Positions 25,817 to 34,167 of a stretch of 64,000 bases of DNA are shown in pieces. The notes below the pieces were generated by a model. The model made no database searches and was not told the origin of the DNA. It was given only the letters and a program-made list of their open reading frames with translations. The stretch's first letter is position 1, and every line of letters starts with the position of its first letter. Position numbers and translations under genes: made by a program. Origin of the DNA: Nocardioides turkmenicus (GTDB lineage Bacteria; Actinomycetota; Actinomycetes; Propionibacteriales; Nocardioidaceae); assembly GCF_011045035.1 (NCBI RefSeq), contig NZ_JAALAA010000022.1, positions 26,555 through 90,554 of the forward strand. The letters are read 5' to 3'.

Positions 25817-26491
25817 ATGCGACGATTCTTCCGAGAGAACTCGCTCAGCCTCGCCTTCGGGGTGCTCTTCCTGGGCAGCCTCGCCGGCCAGGCGATCGCC
25901 GGCTGGCACCAGCTCAACGACGAGCTCTTCGCCGACGGCCTCGACCGGATCACCCTCGGCAGCTACCTCACCTCGTCGAGCTTCGCGGTGGACGTGACCG
26001 AGAACTGGCAGAGCGAGTACCTCCAGTTCTTGCTCTACGTCATGCTGACGGTCTGGCTCGTGCAACGGGGCTCCCCGGAGTCCAAGCCGCTCAAGGACGC
26101 CGGCCAGGAGTCCGACGAGAAGCAGAAGGTCGGTGCGTACGCCCGTCCGGACTCGCCCAAGCTGGCCCGGGCCGGAGGCCTCCGGACCGCGCTCTACTCC
26201 CGGTCGCTCGGCTTCACCATGGGCGCCATCTTCGTGCTGTCCTGGCTGGTCCAGTCGGTGGCCGGGTGGGCCGCGTACAACGAGACCCGGATGCAGCAGC
26301 TCCGTGACCCGATCGCCTGGGGCTCCTACCTGCTGCACTCCGACTTCTGGGCGCGGACCCTGCAGAACTGGCAGTCGGAGTTCCTGGCCGTCGGCTCCAT
26401 GGCGGTGCTCTCGATCTACCTCCGACAGCGCGGATCACCCGAGAGCAAGCCGGTCGGCTCGTCCCACGAGGCCACCGGCGTCGAGGGCTGA
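25817..26491 (+). CDS. DUF6766-like membrane protein with internal duplication
   Basis: The 224-aa protein has four transmembrane helices in two similar halves. Each half has a helix ending in a Trp-containing turn (AGQAIAGWHQLNDE and VQSVAGWAAYNETR), then LGSYLTSS or WGSYLLHS, then ENWQSEYLQF or QNWQSEFLAV, and a closing RQRGSPESKP-type motif. The clear tandem duplication matches the DUF6766 family, whose function is unknown. It ends the short plus-strand operon that starts with dps and is convergent with topoisomerase IB, with an 8-bp gap. Confidence 0.8.
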   Translation: MRRFFRENSLSLAFGVLFLGSLAGQAIAGWHQLNDELFADGLDRITLGSYLTSSSFAVDVTENWQSEYLQFLLYVMLTVWLVQRGSPESKPLKDAGQESDEKQKVGAYARPDSPKLARAGGLRTALYSRSLGFTMGAIFVLSWLVQSVAGWAAYNETRMQQLRDPIAWGSYLLHSDFWARTLQNWQSEFLAVGSMAVLSIYLRQRGSPESKPVGSSHEATGVEG

Positions 26492-26499
26492 CGCGCCGC

Positions 26500-27519
26500 T
26501 CAGTCCTCCTCCGGCGCCAGCAGCCGCAGCACCGCACGCTCCGCCGCGGCCTGGCGGGCCTGCGGGTCGGTGCTCGAACCCTTGCGTACGCGGATCGTGC
26601 GTCCCTGCTCGTGCAGCTCGAGCACCCGCGGGTCGACGTAGGAGGCGCGGGCGATCGCCGGGGTGTTCCCGAGGTACTCCGCGACCTCCTTGATCGCCGC
26701 GGCCTGCTGCTTGCGCCGGGACCTGGCGGTCGGGGTCGCCCGCTCCGCGGCCTCGGGGTCCTCGGCCAGGGCGAGCGCCGCGAGCACGGTGGCGTGCCAG
26801 GTCCGGAAGTCCTTCGCGGACACCTCCAGGCCGCTCAGCTCGCGCACGTAGTCGTTGACCATCGCCGGTGTCAGCCGTTGCCACCTGCTGCCCTGCTTGT
26901 AGGCGAGGAGCTCCTCGAAGCCGGCGCGCCGGCGACGCAGGGTGGCGATCGCCTCCACCGACAGCGGGTCGTCGATGCTGATGGTGTGGTGGACGCCGGA
27001 CTTCCCGGTGAAGTCGAAGACGTAGGCGCCGTCGCGCTTGTGGACGTGGCGACGCTCCAGCGTGGTCAGACCGAAGCCGCCGTTGTCGTCGGCGTAGGCG
27101 TCGCTGCCGATCCGGAAGCAGCCCAGGTCCAGCAGCCGCACCGCGAGCGCCGAGGCCCGGGCGTCGCTCATCCCGGTGGTGGTGAGGTCCCGCTCCGCCC
27201 GCTCGCGTACGCGGGGCAGCACGCTGCCGAGCTCCAGCACCCGGTCGAACTTCTCCTGGTCGCGCTTGGCCCGCCAGTCGGGGTGGTAGAGGTACTGGCG
27301 GCGACCGGCGGCGTCGGTCCCGACGGCCTGGAGGTGGCCGTTCTCGTGAGGACAGATCCAGACGTCCTCCCAGGCGGGTGGGATGGCCAGCGCGCGGATC
27401 CGTGCCGCGGCATCCTCGGGCAGCCGGTCACCGGCATCGTCGAGGTACACGAAGCCGCGACCCGCCCCGCGGCGGGTCCATCCCGGCTCCTCCGCCGAGA
27501 CCCGGCGAAGTCGAACCAC
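26500..27519 (-). CDS. DNA topoisomerase IB
   Basis: This 339-aa poxvirus-like type IB topoisomerase relaxes supercoils through a 3'-phosphotyrosine link. Catalytic residues are seen: R127-region RLLDLGCFRIGSD, K209 region YKQGSR, R239 and H242 in KDFRTWHAT, and the nucleophile Y294 in ARASYVDPRVLE. A GTG start gives a normal N-terminus (GRGFVYLDDAGDRLPED). It is the last gene of the minus-strand run that begins at 30529, only 12 bp after the CDGSH gene, an unusual partner for a topoisomerase. Confidence 0.93.
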   Translation of the reverse strand: MVRLRRVSAEEPGWTRRGAGRGFVYLDDAGDRLPEDAAARIRALAIPPAWEDVWICPHENGHLQAVGTDAAGRRQYLYHPDWRAKRDQEKFDRVLELGSVLPRVRERAERDLTTTGMSDARASALAVRLLDLGCFRIGSDAYADDNGGFGLTTLERRHVHKRDGAYVFDFTGKSGVHHTISIDDPLSVEAIATLRRRRAGFEELLAYKQGSRWQRLTPAMVNDYVRELSGLEVSAKDFRTWHATVLAALALAEDPEAAERATPTARSRRKQQAAAIKEVAEYLGNTPAIARASYVDPRVLELHEQGRTIRVRKGSSTDPQARQAAAERAVLRLLAPEED

Positions 27520-27531
27520 GAGGGGCTCCTC

Positions 27532-27750
27532 TCAACCGGTGGGCTCGTCGTCGCGCGCGCCCGCGGACAGCAGCCGGTGCGTACCGTCGCACCAGGGCTT
27601 GATCGCGGACCGACCGCACATGCACACGGCACTCACCGGGCGCACCGTGCGGTGGACCTTCCCGTCGGCGTCCAGGATCTCGTGCTTGCCGCGCAGGAGC
27701 ATCGGTCCCGCCGGGCACAGCACGACCGAGGCGTGCTCGAAGTCGCTCAT
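27532..27750 (-). CDS. CDGSH iron-sulfur domain protein
   Basis: The 72-aa protein contains one CDGSH [2Fe-2S] site (CMCGRSAIKPWCDGTH), with the expected three Cys and one His ligands. Such small proteins carry a redox-active, acid-labile cluster and may transfer electrons or clusters. The ATG at 27750 overlaps the stop of the diiron-protein gene by four bases, so the two are made together. It is a plausible electron donor for that oxidase. Confidence 0.92.
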   Translation of the reverse strand: MSDFEHASVVLCPAGPMLLRGKHEILDADGKVHRTVRPVSAVCMCGRSAIKPWCDGTHRLLSAGARDDEPTG

Positions 27751-28676
27751 GAGACACCCCACTGGGTGAGCATCGCGTGGGCATACCGCGCCTCCAGGTC
27801 GAGACAGGTGAAGGCGCCGAGGTGCACGGTGTCGCGCTCGCTCGGGTTCTCCTCCAGGAAGGCTCCGCACACGTCGCGCAGCGCGACCTGCTCGTGCACG
27901 GAGTCGGCCTCCACGTGCTCGTCGTAGTAGGCCGCCATCTCGTCGGGGAACTCCAGGCGGCGCAGGCCCTGGGCGAGCTGTCGCGACGGTATCGAGCTCG
28001 TCGCCTCGAAGGCCGCGAAGTGACCGAGCGCCGCGCCCCGGAGCCGACGGTGCAGGCCGAACAACGACAGCGCGTTGTTCAGCGCGAGGACCTCGACCGG
28101 TGCCTCGTCGACGTAGCAGGCGTGATCGGTGCGCAGCCCGGCCGCCTCCAGGCCGCGGCGGAACAGGTGATGATGAAGCCGGTTCGGGTCGCCGTCGCCG
28201 TACTCGTCGAACAGGATCTCCATCAGCGGTGCCTTGACGCGGGTGTCGAGCCGGGGGACGACCCAGCTGGTGGGGTCGGCCTCCTTGAGGTGGTAGAGCG
28301 AGCGGTGCCGCAGGATCTCGAGCACCTGCTCCCGGTCGGCCTTACGCTGCACGAACCGCGCCAGCGACGGGCCGTCGTGCCCGTCGATCAGGTCGGTCAG
28401 CTCGCCGGCCTCGCGGAGCGGGCTGGCGTCCCAGCGCCGGCGCAGCTCGGTCTCGAACGACCTCTCCAGGCCGCGGCGCAGGCGCAGCAGGTCCGGGTCC
28501 CACTCGAGGTCCGGGTCGACCTCGTCGAAGCCTCGGTAGTGGAGCTCGTAGAGCGCCCACAGGGTGACCTGGGCGTCCTCCTCGGACTCCGGCGCCGGCA
28601 CCAGGTCGGCGGTGGCGCCGCTCTGCAGCGCGGTGAACACAGCAGCACTCAGGGTGCCACGCGACTTCGGCAGCAT
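27747..28676 (-). CDS. Haem-oxygenase-like diiron (iron-containing redox enzyme family) protein
   Basis: The 309-aa protein matches the iron-containing redox enzyme family (haem-oxygenase-like fold with a diiron site). Ligand-type motifs are present: LMEILFDEYGDGDPNRLHHH (E153, D157, E158, H168) and YYDEHVEADSVHEQ (E253, H254, D258, H261). Characterised relatives oxidise amino acids, fatty acids or peptidyl substrates with O2. ATG 28676 lies just after the methyltransferase stop; an in-frame ATG at 28694 is possible. It overlaps the CDGSH gene by four bases. The conserved ligands suggest an active oxidase; substrate unknown. Confidence 0.85.
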   Translation of the reverse strand: MLPKSRGTLSAAVFTALQSGATADLVPAPESEEDAQVTLWALYELHYRGFDEVDPDLEWDPDLLRLRRGLERSFETELRRRWDASPLREAGELTDLIDGHDGPSLARFVQRKADREQVLEILRHRSLYHLKEADPTSWVVPRLDTRVKAPLMEILFDEYGDGDPNRLHHHLFRRGLEAAGLRTDHACYVDEAPVEVLALNNALSLFGLHRRLRGAALGHFAAFEATSSIPSRQLAQGLRRLEFPDEMAAYYDEHVEADSVHEQVALRDVCGAFLEENPSERDTVHLGAFTCLDLEARYAHAMLTQWGVS

Positions 28677-28677
28677 C

Positions 28678-29346
28678 TCAGCCCACCTTTCCATCGGGCT
28701 CCCGGTACCCGGCGGCCGGAACCGCCATGCTCGGCGCCGCGGCCCGCGCGAGGTGCACGAGCACCCCTTCGCCCGGCCAGCCACGGACCTCCTGGACGGA
28801 CAGGTCGCTGCCCTCGACCAGCTGCCGTACGCGGTCGGCCTGGTCGGTCGTGCCGAGCTGGAGCACGGCCGCACCGCCGGGGGAGAGGTGGCGGGCGGTC
28901 GTGTCCAGGCACGTCGTGGCGACCAGCATCCCGTCGGCTCCGCCGTCGATGGCCGTCCGCGGATCCTCGGGGTAGCGCCGGACCTGGGCCGTGGGCACCC
29001 ACGGCGGGTCGGCGATCACCAGCACGAAGCGCTCGTGCGGGTCGAGAGCGTGGTCCATGCTGCCCTCGCGTACGTCCACCAGGTGGGCCAGCCCGGCGCG
29101 CTCGGCGTTGGCGCGGGTGAACGCGCACGCGGCCGGGTCGGCGTCGACGCACACCAGCCGGCGGCCGACCATCGCCGCCGCGAGCAGACCGATCTGGCCG
29201 GCCCCCGAGCACAGCTCGAGCATCGGCCCGTCCGGCAGATCGGCCGAGAGGTCGGCCGCCCACTCGGACTGTCGCACGGTCCACGTACGCGGGGTGAGCA
29301 CGCGGTCGTCGAAGTCGATGTCGAGATGACCGAATCGGATCGTCAC
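28678..29346 (-). CDS. SAM-dependent methyltransferase (N5-type, class I)
   Basis: The 222-aa protein has a class I methyltransferase fold: motif I MLELCSGAGQIGLLAA (residues 42-57), motif II VCVDADPAACAF, and motif IV IADPPWVP (111-118). The DPPW motif is of the kind used by HemK/PrmC and RsmC-type enzymes to methylate amide or exocyclic nitrogens. GTG 29346 is chosen for the AAGAGGT site 6 bp upstream. It is separated by 1 bp from the diiron gene and by 43 bp from the YbdK-type ligase, so it probably acts in the same pathway. Confidence 0.87.
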   Translation of the reverse strand: MTIRFGHLDIDFDDRVLTPRTWTVRQSEWAADLSADLPDGPMLELCSGAGQIGLLAAAMVGRRLVCVDADPAACAFTRANAERAGLAHLVDVREGSMDHALDPHERFVLVIADPPWVPTAQVRRYPEDPRTAIDGGADGMLVATTCLDTTARHLSPGGAAVLQLGTTDQADRVRQLVEGSDLSVQEVRGWPGEGVLVHLARAAAPSMAVPAAGYREPDGKVG

Positions 29347-29389
29347 TGCAGATACCTCTTTCGGGTTGGAGGGAACGGAGCGTCGAAGC

Positions 29390-30529
29390 TCAGGTGAGCT
29401 CGGCCAGCCGGACCACGGCGCGGTCCAGGCGGCCCTCCTCGGAGTGGATCCTGCGCTGGGTCGAGGAGCCGGTGCCGCGGGTGAAGACCCGCTCGATGCC
29501 CTGCTGGACGCGCGCCAGGTCGCCGGAGTCCTGCAACGCCGGGCCGACGTGCTCGAGCAGGCGCTCCACCACGTCCCGGGCGGGCCGCGGCCGATGCGTC
29601 TCCGGGTCGAGCAGGTCGCCGCTGATCCCGTGGCGGCCGGCCTGCCACATCGCGAGCCGGAGCACGGCGACCGAGACCGGATCGGCCGGACGGCCCTGCG
29701 CCCACTCCCGTGCACCGGTCTCGACCAGCGCCCGCGCGAGCCCGGCGACCAGCACGGCGTCGCGTGGATCGAGGCAGACGTCGGCCACCCGGACCTCCAG
29801 GGTCGGGTAGTTGCGTGAGGGCCGGGCGTCGAAGTAGGCCATGCCCTCGTCCAGCGGGACCCCGGTGTCGACGAGGCGACGCAGGTGGTCGGCGTACGCC
29901 TCGCCGCTGCCGAAGACCTCGGTCGGACCGTTGGTGGGCCAGCGGGTCATCGCCTGGGAGCGGTAGCTGGCGTAGCCGGAGTCGCCGCCCTGCCAGAACG
30001 GCGAGTTGGCGCTCACCGCGAGCAGCACGGGCAGCCAGGCGCGGATCCGGTCGAGCGCGCCCACGGCCTCGTCGTCCGACTCGACCGAGACGTGCACGTG
30101 GCAGCCGCAGGTGAGCTGCTCGCTGGCGGTCAGCCCGAACTTCTCGGTGATCGCTGCGTAGCGCTCGTCGTCGAAGGTCTGCGGCACCACCGGCAGCGGT
30201 GTCGTGCCGCTGGCCAGGATCAGCGCACCCGCCTCCTTCGCGGCGCCGCGCGCCTTGTCGCGCCACCGGTGCAGGTCCAGCTCGAGGAGGCCGAGGTACT
30301 CCTCCGGAGGGGTGTCGGTCTCGACCTGCTGCTCCTGCATCTCGGGTCCCACCGAGCCTCCGGCGTCGGACTCGGTGTCACCGCGCCGCCGCGCCACCCG
30401 CAGCACCTCGCTGGCGACGGACCGCGGAGCGCCGTTCTCGGCGTCGACGAGGAGGAGCTCCTCCTCGACACCGACTGTCCTGACCCGGTCGTGGGTACTG
30501 CTCGAAGAGTCTCTGTTCAACGCTCGCAC
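29390..30529 (-). CDS. YbdK-type carboxylate-amine ligase (glutamate-cysteine ligase family 2)
   Basis: The 379-aa enzyme belongs to the GCS2/YbdK family, ATP-dependent ligases that join a carboxylate (often glutamate) to an amine. Signatures: VGVEEELLLVDAENGAPRS at the N-terminus, EMQEQQVETDTPP, CGCHVHVSVES, and MAYFDARPSRNYPTLEVRV. The GTG start at 30529 yields the expected family start. It is the first gene of the minus-strand operon and lies only 26 bp from the divergent EgtC-like gene, so their promoters must overlap. Mycothiol producers do not need gamma-glutamylcysteine, so another product is likely. Confidence 0.9.
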   Translation of the reverse strand: MRALNRDSSSSTHDRVRTVGVEEELLLVDAENGAPRSVASEVLRVARRRGDTESDAGGSVGPEMQEQQVETDTPPEEYLGLLELDLHRWRDKARGAAKEAGALILASGTTPLPVVPQTFDDERYAAITEKFGLTASEQLTCGCHVHVSVESDDEAVGALDRIRAWLPVLLAVSANSPFWQGGDSGYASYRSQAMTRWPTNGPTEVFGSGEAYADHLRRLVDTGVPLDEGMAYFDARPSRNYPTLEVRVADVCLDPRDAVLVAGLARALVETGAREWAQGRPADPVSVAVLRLAMWQAGRHGISGDLLDPETHRPRPARDVVERLLEHVGPALQDSGDLARVQQGIERVFTRGTGSSTQRRIHSEEGRLDRAVVRLAELT

Positions 30530-30555
30530 CTGCCTCTGGAAGGAGCCACTCGACG

Positions 30556-31380
30556 ATGTGTCGTCTGTTCGGATATGTGACCGAGTCCCCGTGTGCCGTA
30601 GCCGACCTGCTGGGAGAGGAGGGCCTGGCGGCGTTCACCTCGCTGACCACCGTGCACTCCGACGGCTGGGGCATGGCCTGGCACACGCCCGACGGCACCT
30701 GCACGACGAGCTCGCCGCGCTCGGCCGACGTCGACGAGACCTATCGCAGGCATGTCGAGATCCCGCTCTCGCACGCCGGGTTCGTGCACCTGCGCTGGGC
30801 GACGGGCGGTCTGGACGTACGTCCGGAGAACACGCATCCGTTCCTGACCGACGGCGCCGCGTTCGCACACAACGGCCACATCTCGCCGATCGCGGAGCTC
30901 GAGGCGCTGTTGACCCCGGAGTCCCGGGAGCGCCTCCGCGGCGACACCGACAGCGAGCGCTACTTCCACTTCGTGCACCAGAACGTCGAGCAGTACGGCG
31001 ACGAGGCCGAGGGGGTCACCCAGGCGCTGGCGACGCTCGTCCGGAAGTTCCCCAGATGCGGCCTCAACGCGTTGATGCTCACCCGGACGCACATGTTCGC
31101 GATCCACATCAACTCGCGTGCCGACTCGCCCCTGCGGGCGCTGCGCGAGCTCTTCGACGACGAGGGGGACATCCCGCCTCGGCACACCACGGAGTACTTC
31201 GCGATGGACTATCGCACGAGCGACCACGGTCTCGAGATCGTCTCCAGCGGTCTCGACCAGCCCGGGTGGACTCCGGTGCCCGCCGACACGGCGGTGATGG
31301 TCGACCTGGCCACCCGTGAGGTCACCAGGCTGGATCCGATCGCGCGGCTCGGTGCCGACGCGCTGCGAGCCAGCGGCTGA
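30556..31380 (+). CDS. Class II glutamine amidotransferase (EgtC/YafJ-like)
   Basis: The 274-aa protein starts MCRLFGYVTESPCAV, so Cys2 becomes the N-terminal nucleophile. It shows HSDGWGMAWH, FVHLRWATGG and FAHNGHI, the glutaminase motifs of class II amidotransferases. In the EgtC branch such proteins hydrolyse a gamma-glutamyl amide rather than transfer ammonia. That role fits the divergent YbdK-type ligase, which may add glutamate to an intermediate that this enzyme later removes. This link is an inference from gene order. It ends 125 bp before the convergent sortase gene. Confidence 0.9.
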   Translation: MCRLFGYVTESPCAVADLLGEEGLAAFTSLTTVHSDGWGMAWHTPDGTCTTSSPRSADVDETYRRHVEIPLSHAGFVHLRWATGGLDVRPENTHPFLTDGAAFAHNGHISPIAELEALLTPESRERLRGDTDSERYFHFVHQNVEQYGDEAEGVTQALATLVRKFPRCGLNALMLTRTHMFAIHINSRADSPLRALRELFDDEGDIPPRHTTEYFAMDYRTSDHGLEIVSSGLDQPGWTPVPADTAVMVDLATREVTRLDPIARLGADALRASG

Positions 31381-31505
31381 GCGGGCTGGAGAGACGGACG
31401 ATGGGGCGTTGCCCATCGGCTGTGAGAGGGGGTCGGTGGGTTCGGCCATGCCCAGAGGTACCCCATCCGAGCTCTTTTCATTCGGAGCCGTCTCCGGCGC
31501 CCGGG

Positions 31506-32180
31506 CTACTTCGTCGGCTCCTCGGAGACCAGCTTCCCGAAGGCGATCATCCGGTTGTCGGTGTGGAAGAGCTCCGAGCACGTGGTGAGCGTGATCAGGC
31601 GCTGTCCCTTCTTCTGCTCGGGCTCGACCCCGCCCCGCTCGGGGTTGTCGGGAAGCGGGTCGGTGACCCAGATCGAGGTGAAGGGCACGATCAGGTCGTC
31701 GCCACCGCTGGTGAGGGCATAGACGTACGTCTTCTCCCTGGTCAGGACGCGGATCTTGTCTCCTGGCCGGAGGTCGGGGAGGTTGCGTAGGGGCTCGCCG
31801 TGGGTGACCCGGTGCCCGGCCAGCGCGAAGTTGCCGACCTCTCCGGGACCGGCCGTGCCGTCGAAGTGGCCGAAGCCGGCGCCGAGGGCCCGGTCGGAGG
31901 TGCCCTCGAGCACCGGGATCCGGTAGTCCTTGCCGAAGCGCGGGATCTCGATGAGAGCCCCGGCCGACCCGAACTCGGTCGTCACCTCGGTCTGACCCGA
32001 GCCCCATGCCCTCTCGATCTTCGAGGTCGCCTCACGCTGGCGCTCCTTGCTGACGATCGTGGTGCCGTAGAACTCCCAGGCGACGTAGCCGAGGACGCTC
32101 AACCCGGCGATGACCAGGACGATCCCGGTCCAGAAGACGGCTCGGCGGCCTCGGGACCTGGTCTGCGTTGTCGTGGACAT
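31506..32180 (-). CDS. Class E sortase
   Basis: The 224-aa membrane-bound transpeptidase has one N-terminal transmembrane helix (residues about 13-35). Catalytic residues are H123 in FALAGHRVTHG, C201 in TLTTCSELFHTDNR and R210. TLTTC followed by a late Arg is typical of class E enzymes in actinomycetes, which anchor proteins bearing LAXTG-type signals to peptidoglycan. ATG 32180 is preferred over the in-frame ATG at 32192. No sortase substrate gene is visible next to it. Confidence 0.92.
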   Translation of the reverse strand: MSTTTQTRSRGRRAVFWTGIVLVIAGLSVLGYVAWEFYGTTIVSKERQREATSKIERAWGSGQTEVTTEFGSAGALIEIPRFGKDYRIPVLEGTSDRALGAGFGHFDGTAGPGEVGNFALAGHRVTHGEPLRNLPDLRPGDKIRVLTREKTYVYALTSGGDDLIVPFTSIWVTDPLPDNPERGGVEPEQKKGQRLITLTTCSELFHTDNRMIAFGKLVSEEPTK

Positions 32181-32215
32181 CGGGTCAAGCATCTCAACCT
32201 GATCAGCCGATGGCG

Positions 32216-32800
32216 CTACGAACTAGCAGAAGTTGTGGCCCCATGTTGGTTCGAATCGGCACCGTCCTCACCGGAGGTGGAAGAAGGCAGACCGTCGATG
32301 AACGCGCGGAGCCGCTCGGCCTGCTCGTTGAATCTGTTCGCAAGCACTTCGTACAGGGCGGTGAGCGCTGCAACTAGGTATTCGAGGAGCGTCGATATCG
32401 CCTCGCGTAAGATGTCCGCGGGTGACTGCGTATCCGGATCGGGTAGGTCGAATGTGATCGCATGGACATTCTTCTCGGACTGGATGTCTGCGGCGACGGC
32501 GCGCGCAAGCTCCATGCTGGCAGTGAGGTCAGGCTCGAAGGTGGGTGAATGTGCCAGTCGGTTTCGAAGCCGGTTGAGCACAACAAAAGATGTGAAGTCG
32601 GGCGCATTGCCCTGAGCCATAGCCAGGCCGAGCTTCGAGGACCACGAGAGTCGGTCGAGCTCACGCCAGGCTTCTGGTATCGGCAACTCAGCACGAATCA
32701 GCTCCACGATCATGCTTTCGATCCAGAGGTGGCCACGCAGGAGTACGGATACTGGGTCTTCGGCGTTCATCTGCCGCTGCAACAATGCGAAATCGAACAT
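32216..32800 (-). CDS. HEPN-like hypothetical protein
   Basis: The 194-aa protein is all-helical in character. It carries VVLNRLRNRLAHSP near residue 80; the RNRLAH part fits the R-x4-6-H motif of HEPN domains, many of which are RNases in toxin or defence systems. Upstream text (VLLRGHLWIESMIVELI, then LSWSSKLGLAMAQGN) resembles the start of such domains. I cannot name a family. Base composition is clearly lower in GC than the flanks and codon use is less biased, suggesting acquired DNA. No MNT-type antitoxin gene is adjacent. Confidence 0.65.
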   Translation of the reverse strand: MFDFALLQRQMNAEDPVSVLLRGHLWIESMIVELIRAELPIPEAWRELDRLSWSSKLGLAMAQGNAPDFTSFVVLNRLRNRLAHSPTFEPDLTASMELARAVAADIQSEKNVHAITFDLPDPDTQSPADILREAISTLLEYLVAALTALYEVLANRFNEQAERLRAFIDGLPSSTSGEDGADSNQHGATTSASS

Positions 32801-33415
32801 CGGTGTTCAGATCCTCATCAATAGAACCGACATGGGGATTGCTCATGTCGTCCCGGATTCAGGGCCAATCCGAGCACGTCACGCTTCACGCACTCGTCCT
32901 CGATCGTGCTGACCACCTTGGGTCATGGTGTCGGCATCGGGCCGACAGCCGACCAGAAGCGATGGGATTGTCTCACCGCGACGGTCACCCCGATGGCAGG
33001 AATGGCACTGATGTCCCTCCCATCCGCCACCGGATCCGAGATGAGTGGCGCCATCGAGCACCTCGATGCCTCCATCGACGGGTGTGGACAGGCGACAGCT
33101 CGTAGCCTGACTTGGAACAGACCACCCTGGCCGTCGCGTGCCTTCGCGTCGGCGAGCGTAACCGCGCCACCGAGGTGGGACGTGCCGCGCTCCGCAACTT
33201 GACGGATATCAGGTCTCTTGCCCGATGGCGCCACCGCTCGACACCCTCCGAGCCGGAGATCTCGACGCTCAGTGGGCGCTCTACCGCTGACCCGCCCGCA
33301 CTCGTTTTGCCGCCTGGCGGACCGATGCGAGCTGGTTTCCGCAGGAAGCCTGAACTCACGCCTGCGACCGTGCCTACGCTCGATGAGCAACGGTTCACTC
33401 TCGGGAGGAAGCGTG
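32801..33415. other. No supported gene (about 600 bp, atypical composition)
   Basis: Several short open readings occur on both strands, but none has a ribosome site together with family-like sequence or actinomycete codon bias. Lower GC continues from the HEPN-like gene for roughly the first 400 bp. No tRNA, terminator or repeat array was seen. It may hold promoters for the two flanking genes or the remains of a lost gene. Confidence 0.5.
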
Positions 33416-34123
33416 ATGGCCAGGCGTACGTATCCATGCTCGCGGCCGGGGTGCCGCGGTAAGAGTCACTTCTACTCGTCCGCGATAGGCCGAGACCACC
33501 TCCGGCCGGTCAGACAGCGGACAGCGTCGTTCAGCTCATCTCCGCCCGCTATGGCGCTTGGCGTCGTGAAACCTCGGCCTGCACGCCCGAAGAAGTCACC
33601 CCGCGTGCCTTCGCCCAAGGACCGCGGGGCGGATCGGCGGGCGGACCGGCGTGCCAGGAACCGAGACGCCTTGACGCGGCGCTTGGCGGACCCCAGCGCG
33701 TCCTTTGCGGTGGCGATCATCTTCAAGCCGGACTCGGTGTATGGCGTTGCCGCGGACGAACTGCTCAAACGCGTGCCGTGGCATCGACGACCGAGCCGTG
33801 GCCACTGGCTGTGCAAGGTTCTCGAGGACGCGAGCAAGGCGATCGATCCAGGGACGTACACAGCGGCGGTGGGAGACGGAGTCACGCGGACGCTTCGTGA
33901 TGCGGGCATGCCCGAGTTTGCTGCGACCGTCCTCGGCAAGTCGGCGGCCTTCGGCGCTGGTCGAGCGATCGGGACGGTCGGCACCGATCAGATCATCCTT
34001 GGGCTACGAGTCGTCGTTCCGTTGGTCTGCCCGGCCTTCGAACGCTGCCCGGCGCAAGCCGTGGTGTGCACCACCTTGCTGAAGCCCGAAGTCGAAGGCC
34101 TTCTGCGCGATGCCCGAAGGTAG
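33416..34123 (+). CDS. Hypothetical protein with Cys/His-rich N-terminus
   Basis: The 235-aa reading starts at an ATG with GGGAGGAA 6 bp upstream, which decides the start. The N-terminus MARRTYPCSRPGCRGKSHFY resembles a small zinc-binding segment (two Cys plus His). A basic Pro/Arg/Lys-rich region follows (residues about 40-85). The rest (SFAVAIIFKPDSVYGVAADE onward) looks like a folded alpha/beta domain with late Cys residues. I do not recognise the family. A DNA- or RNA-binding role would fit the basic region but is a guess. It lies in the atypical patch. Confidence 0.5.
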   Translation: MARRTYPCSRPGCRGKSHFYSSAIGRDHLRPVRQRTASFSSSPPAMALGVVKPRPARPKKSPRVPSPKDRGADRRADRRARNRDALTRRLADPSASFAVAIIFKPDSVYGVAADELLKRVPWHRRPSRGHWLCKVLEDASKAIDPGTYTAAVGDGVTRTLRDAGMPEFAATVLGKSAAFGAGRAIGTVGTDQIILGLRVVVPLVCPAFERCPAQAVVCTTLLKPEVEGLLRDARR

Positions 34124-34167
34124 CTCAAGGCGCTCCTCGGCGTCGTCCTTCATGGAATGATGACGAT

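Noticed and set aside
29390..31380. Naming the YbdK-type and EgtC-like genes as egtA and egtC of ergothioneine synthesis
   Set aside because: The methyltransferase here is not EgtD-like in its motifs, no EgtB or EgtE gene is present, and the ligase has YbdK-type signatures.
32906..33437. Overlapping readings on both strands in the gene-poor part of the atypical patch
   Set aside because: Neither strand has a ribosome site together with plausible protein composition.
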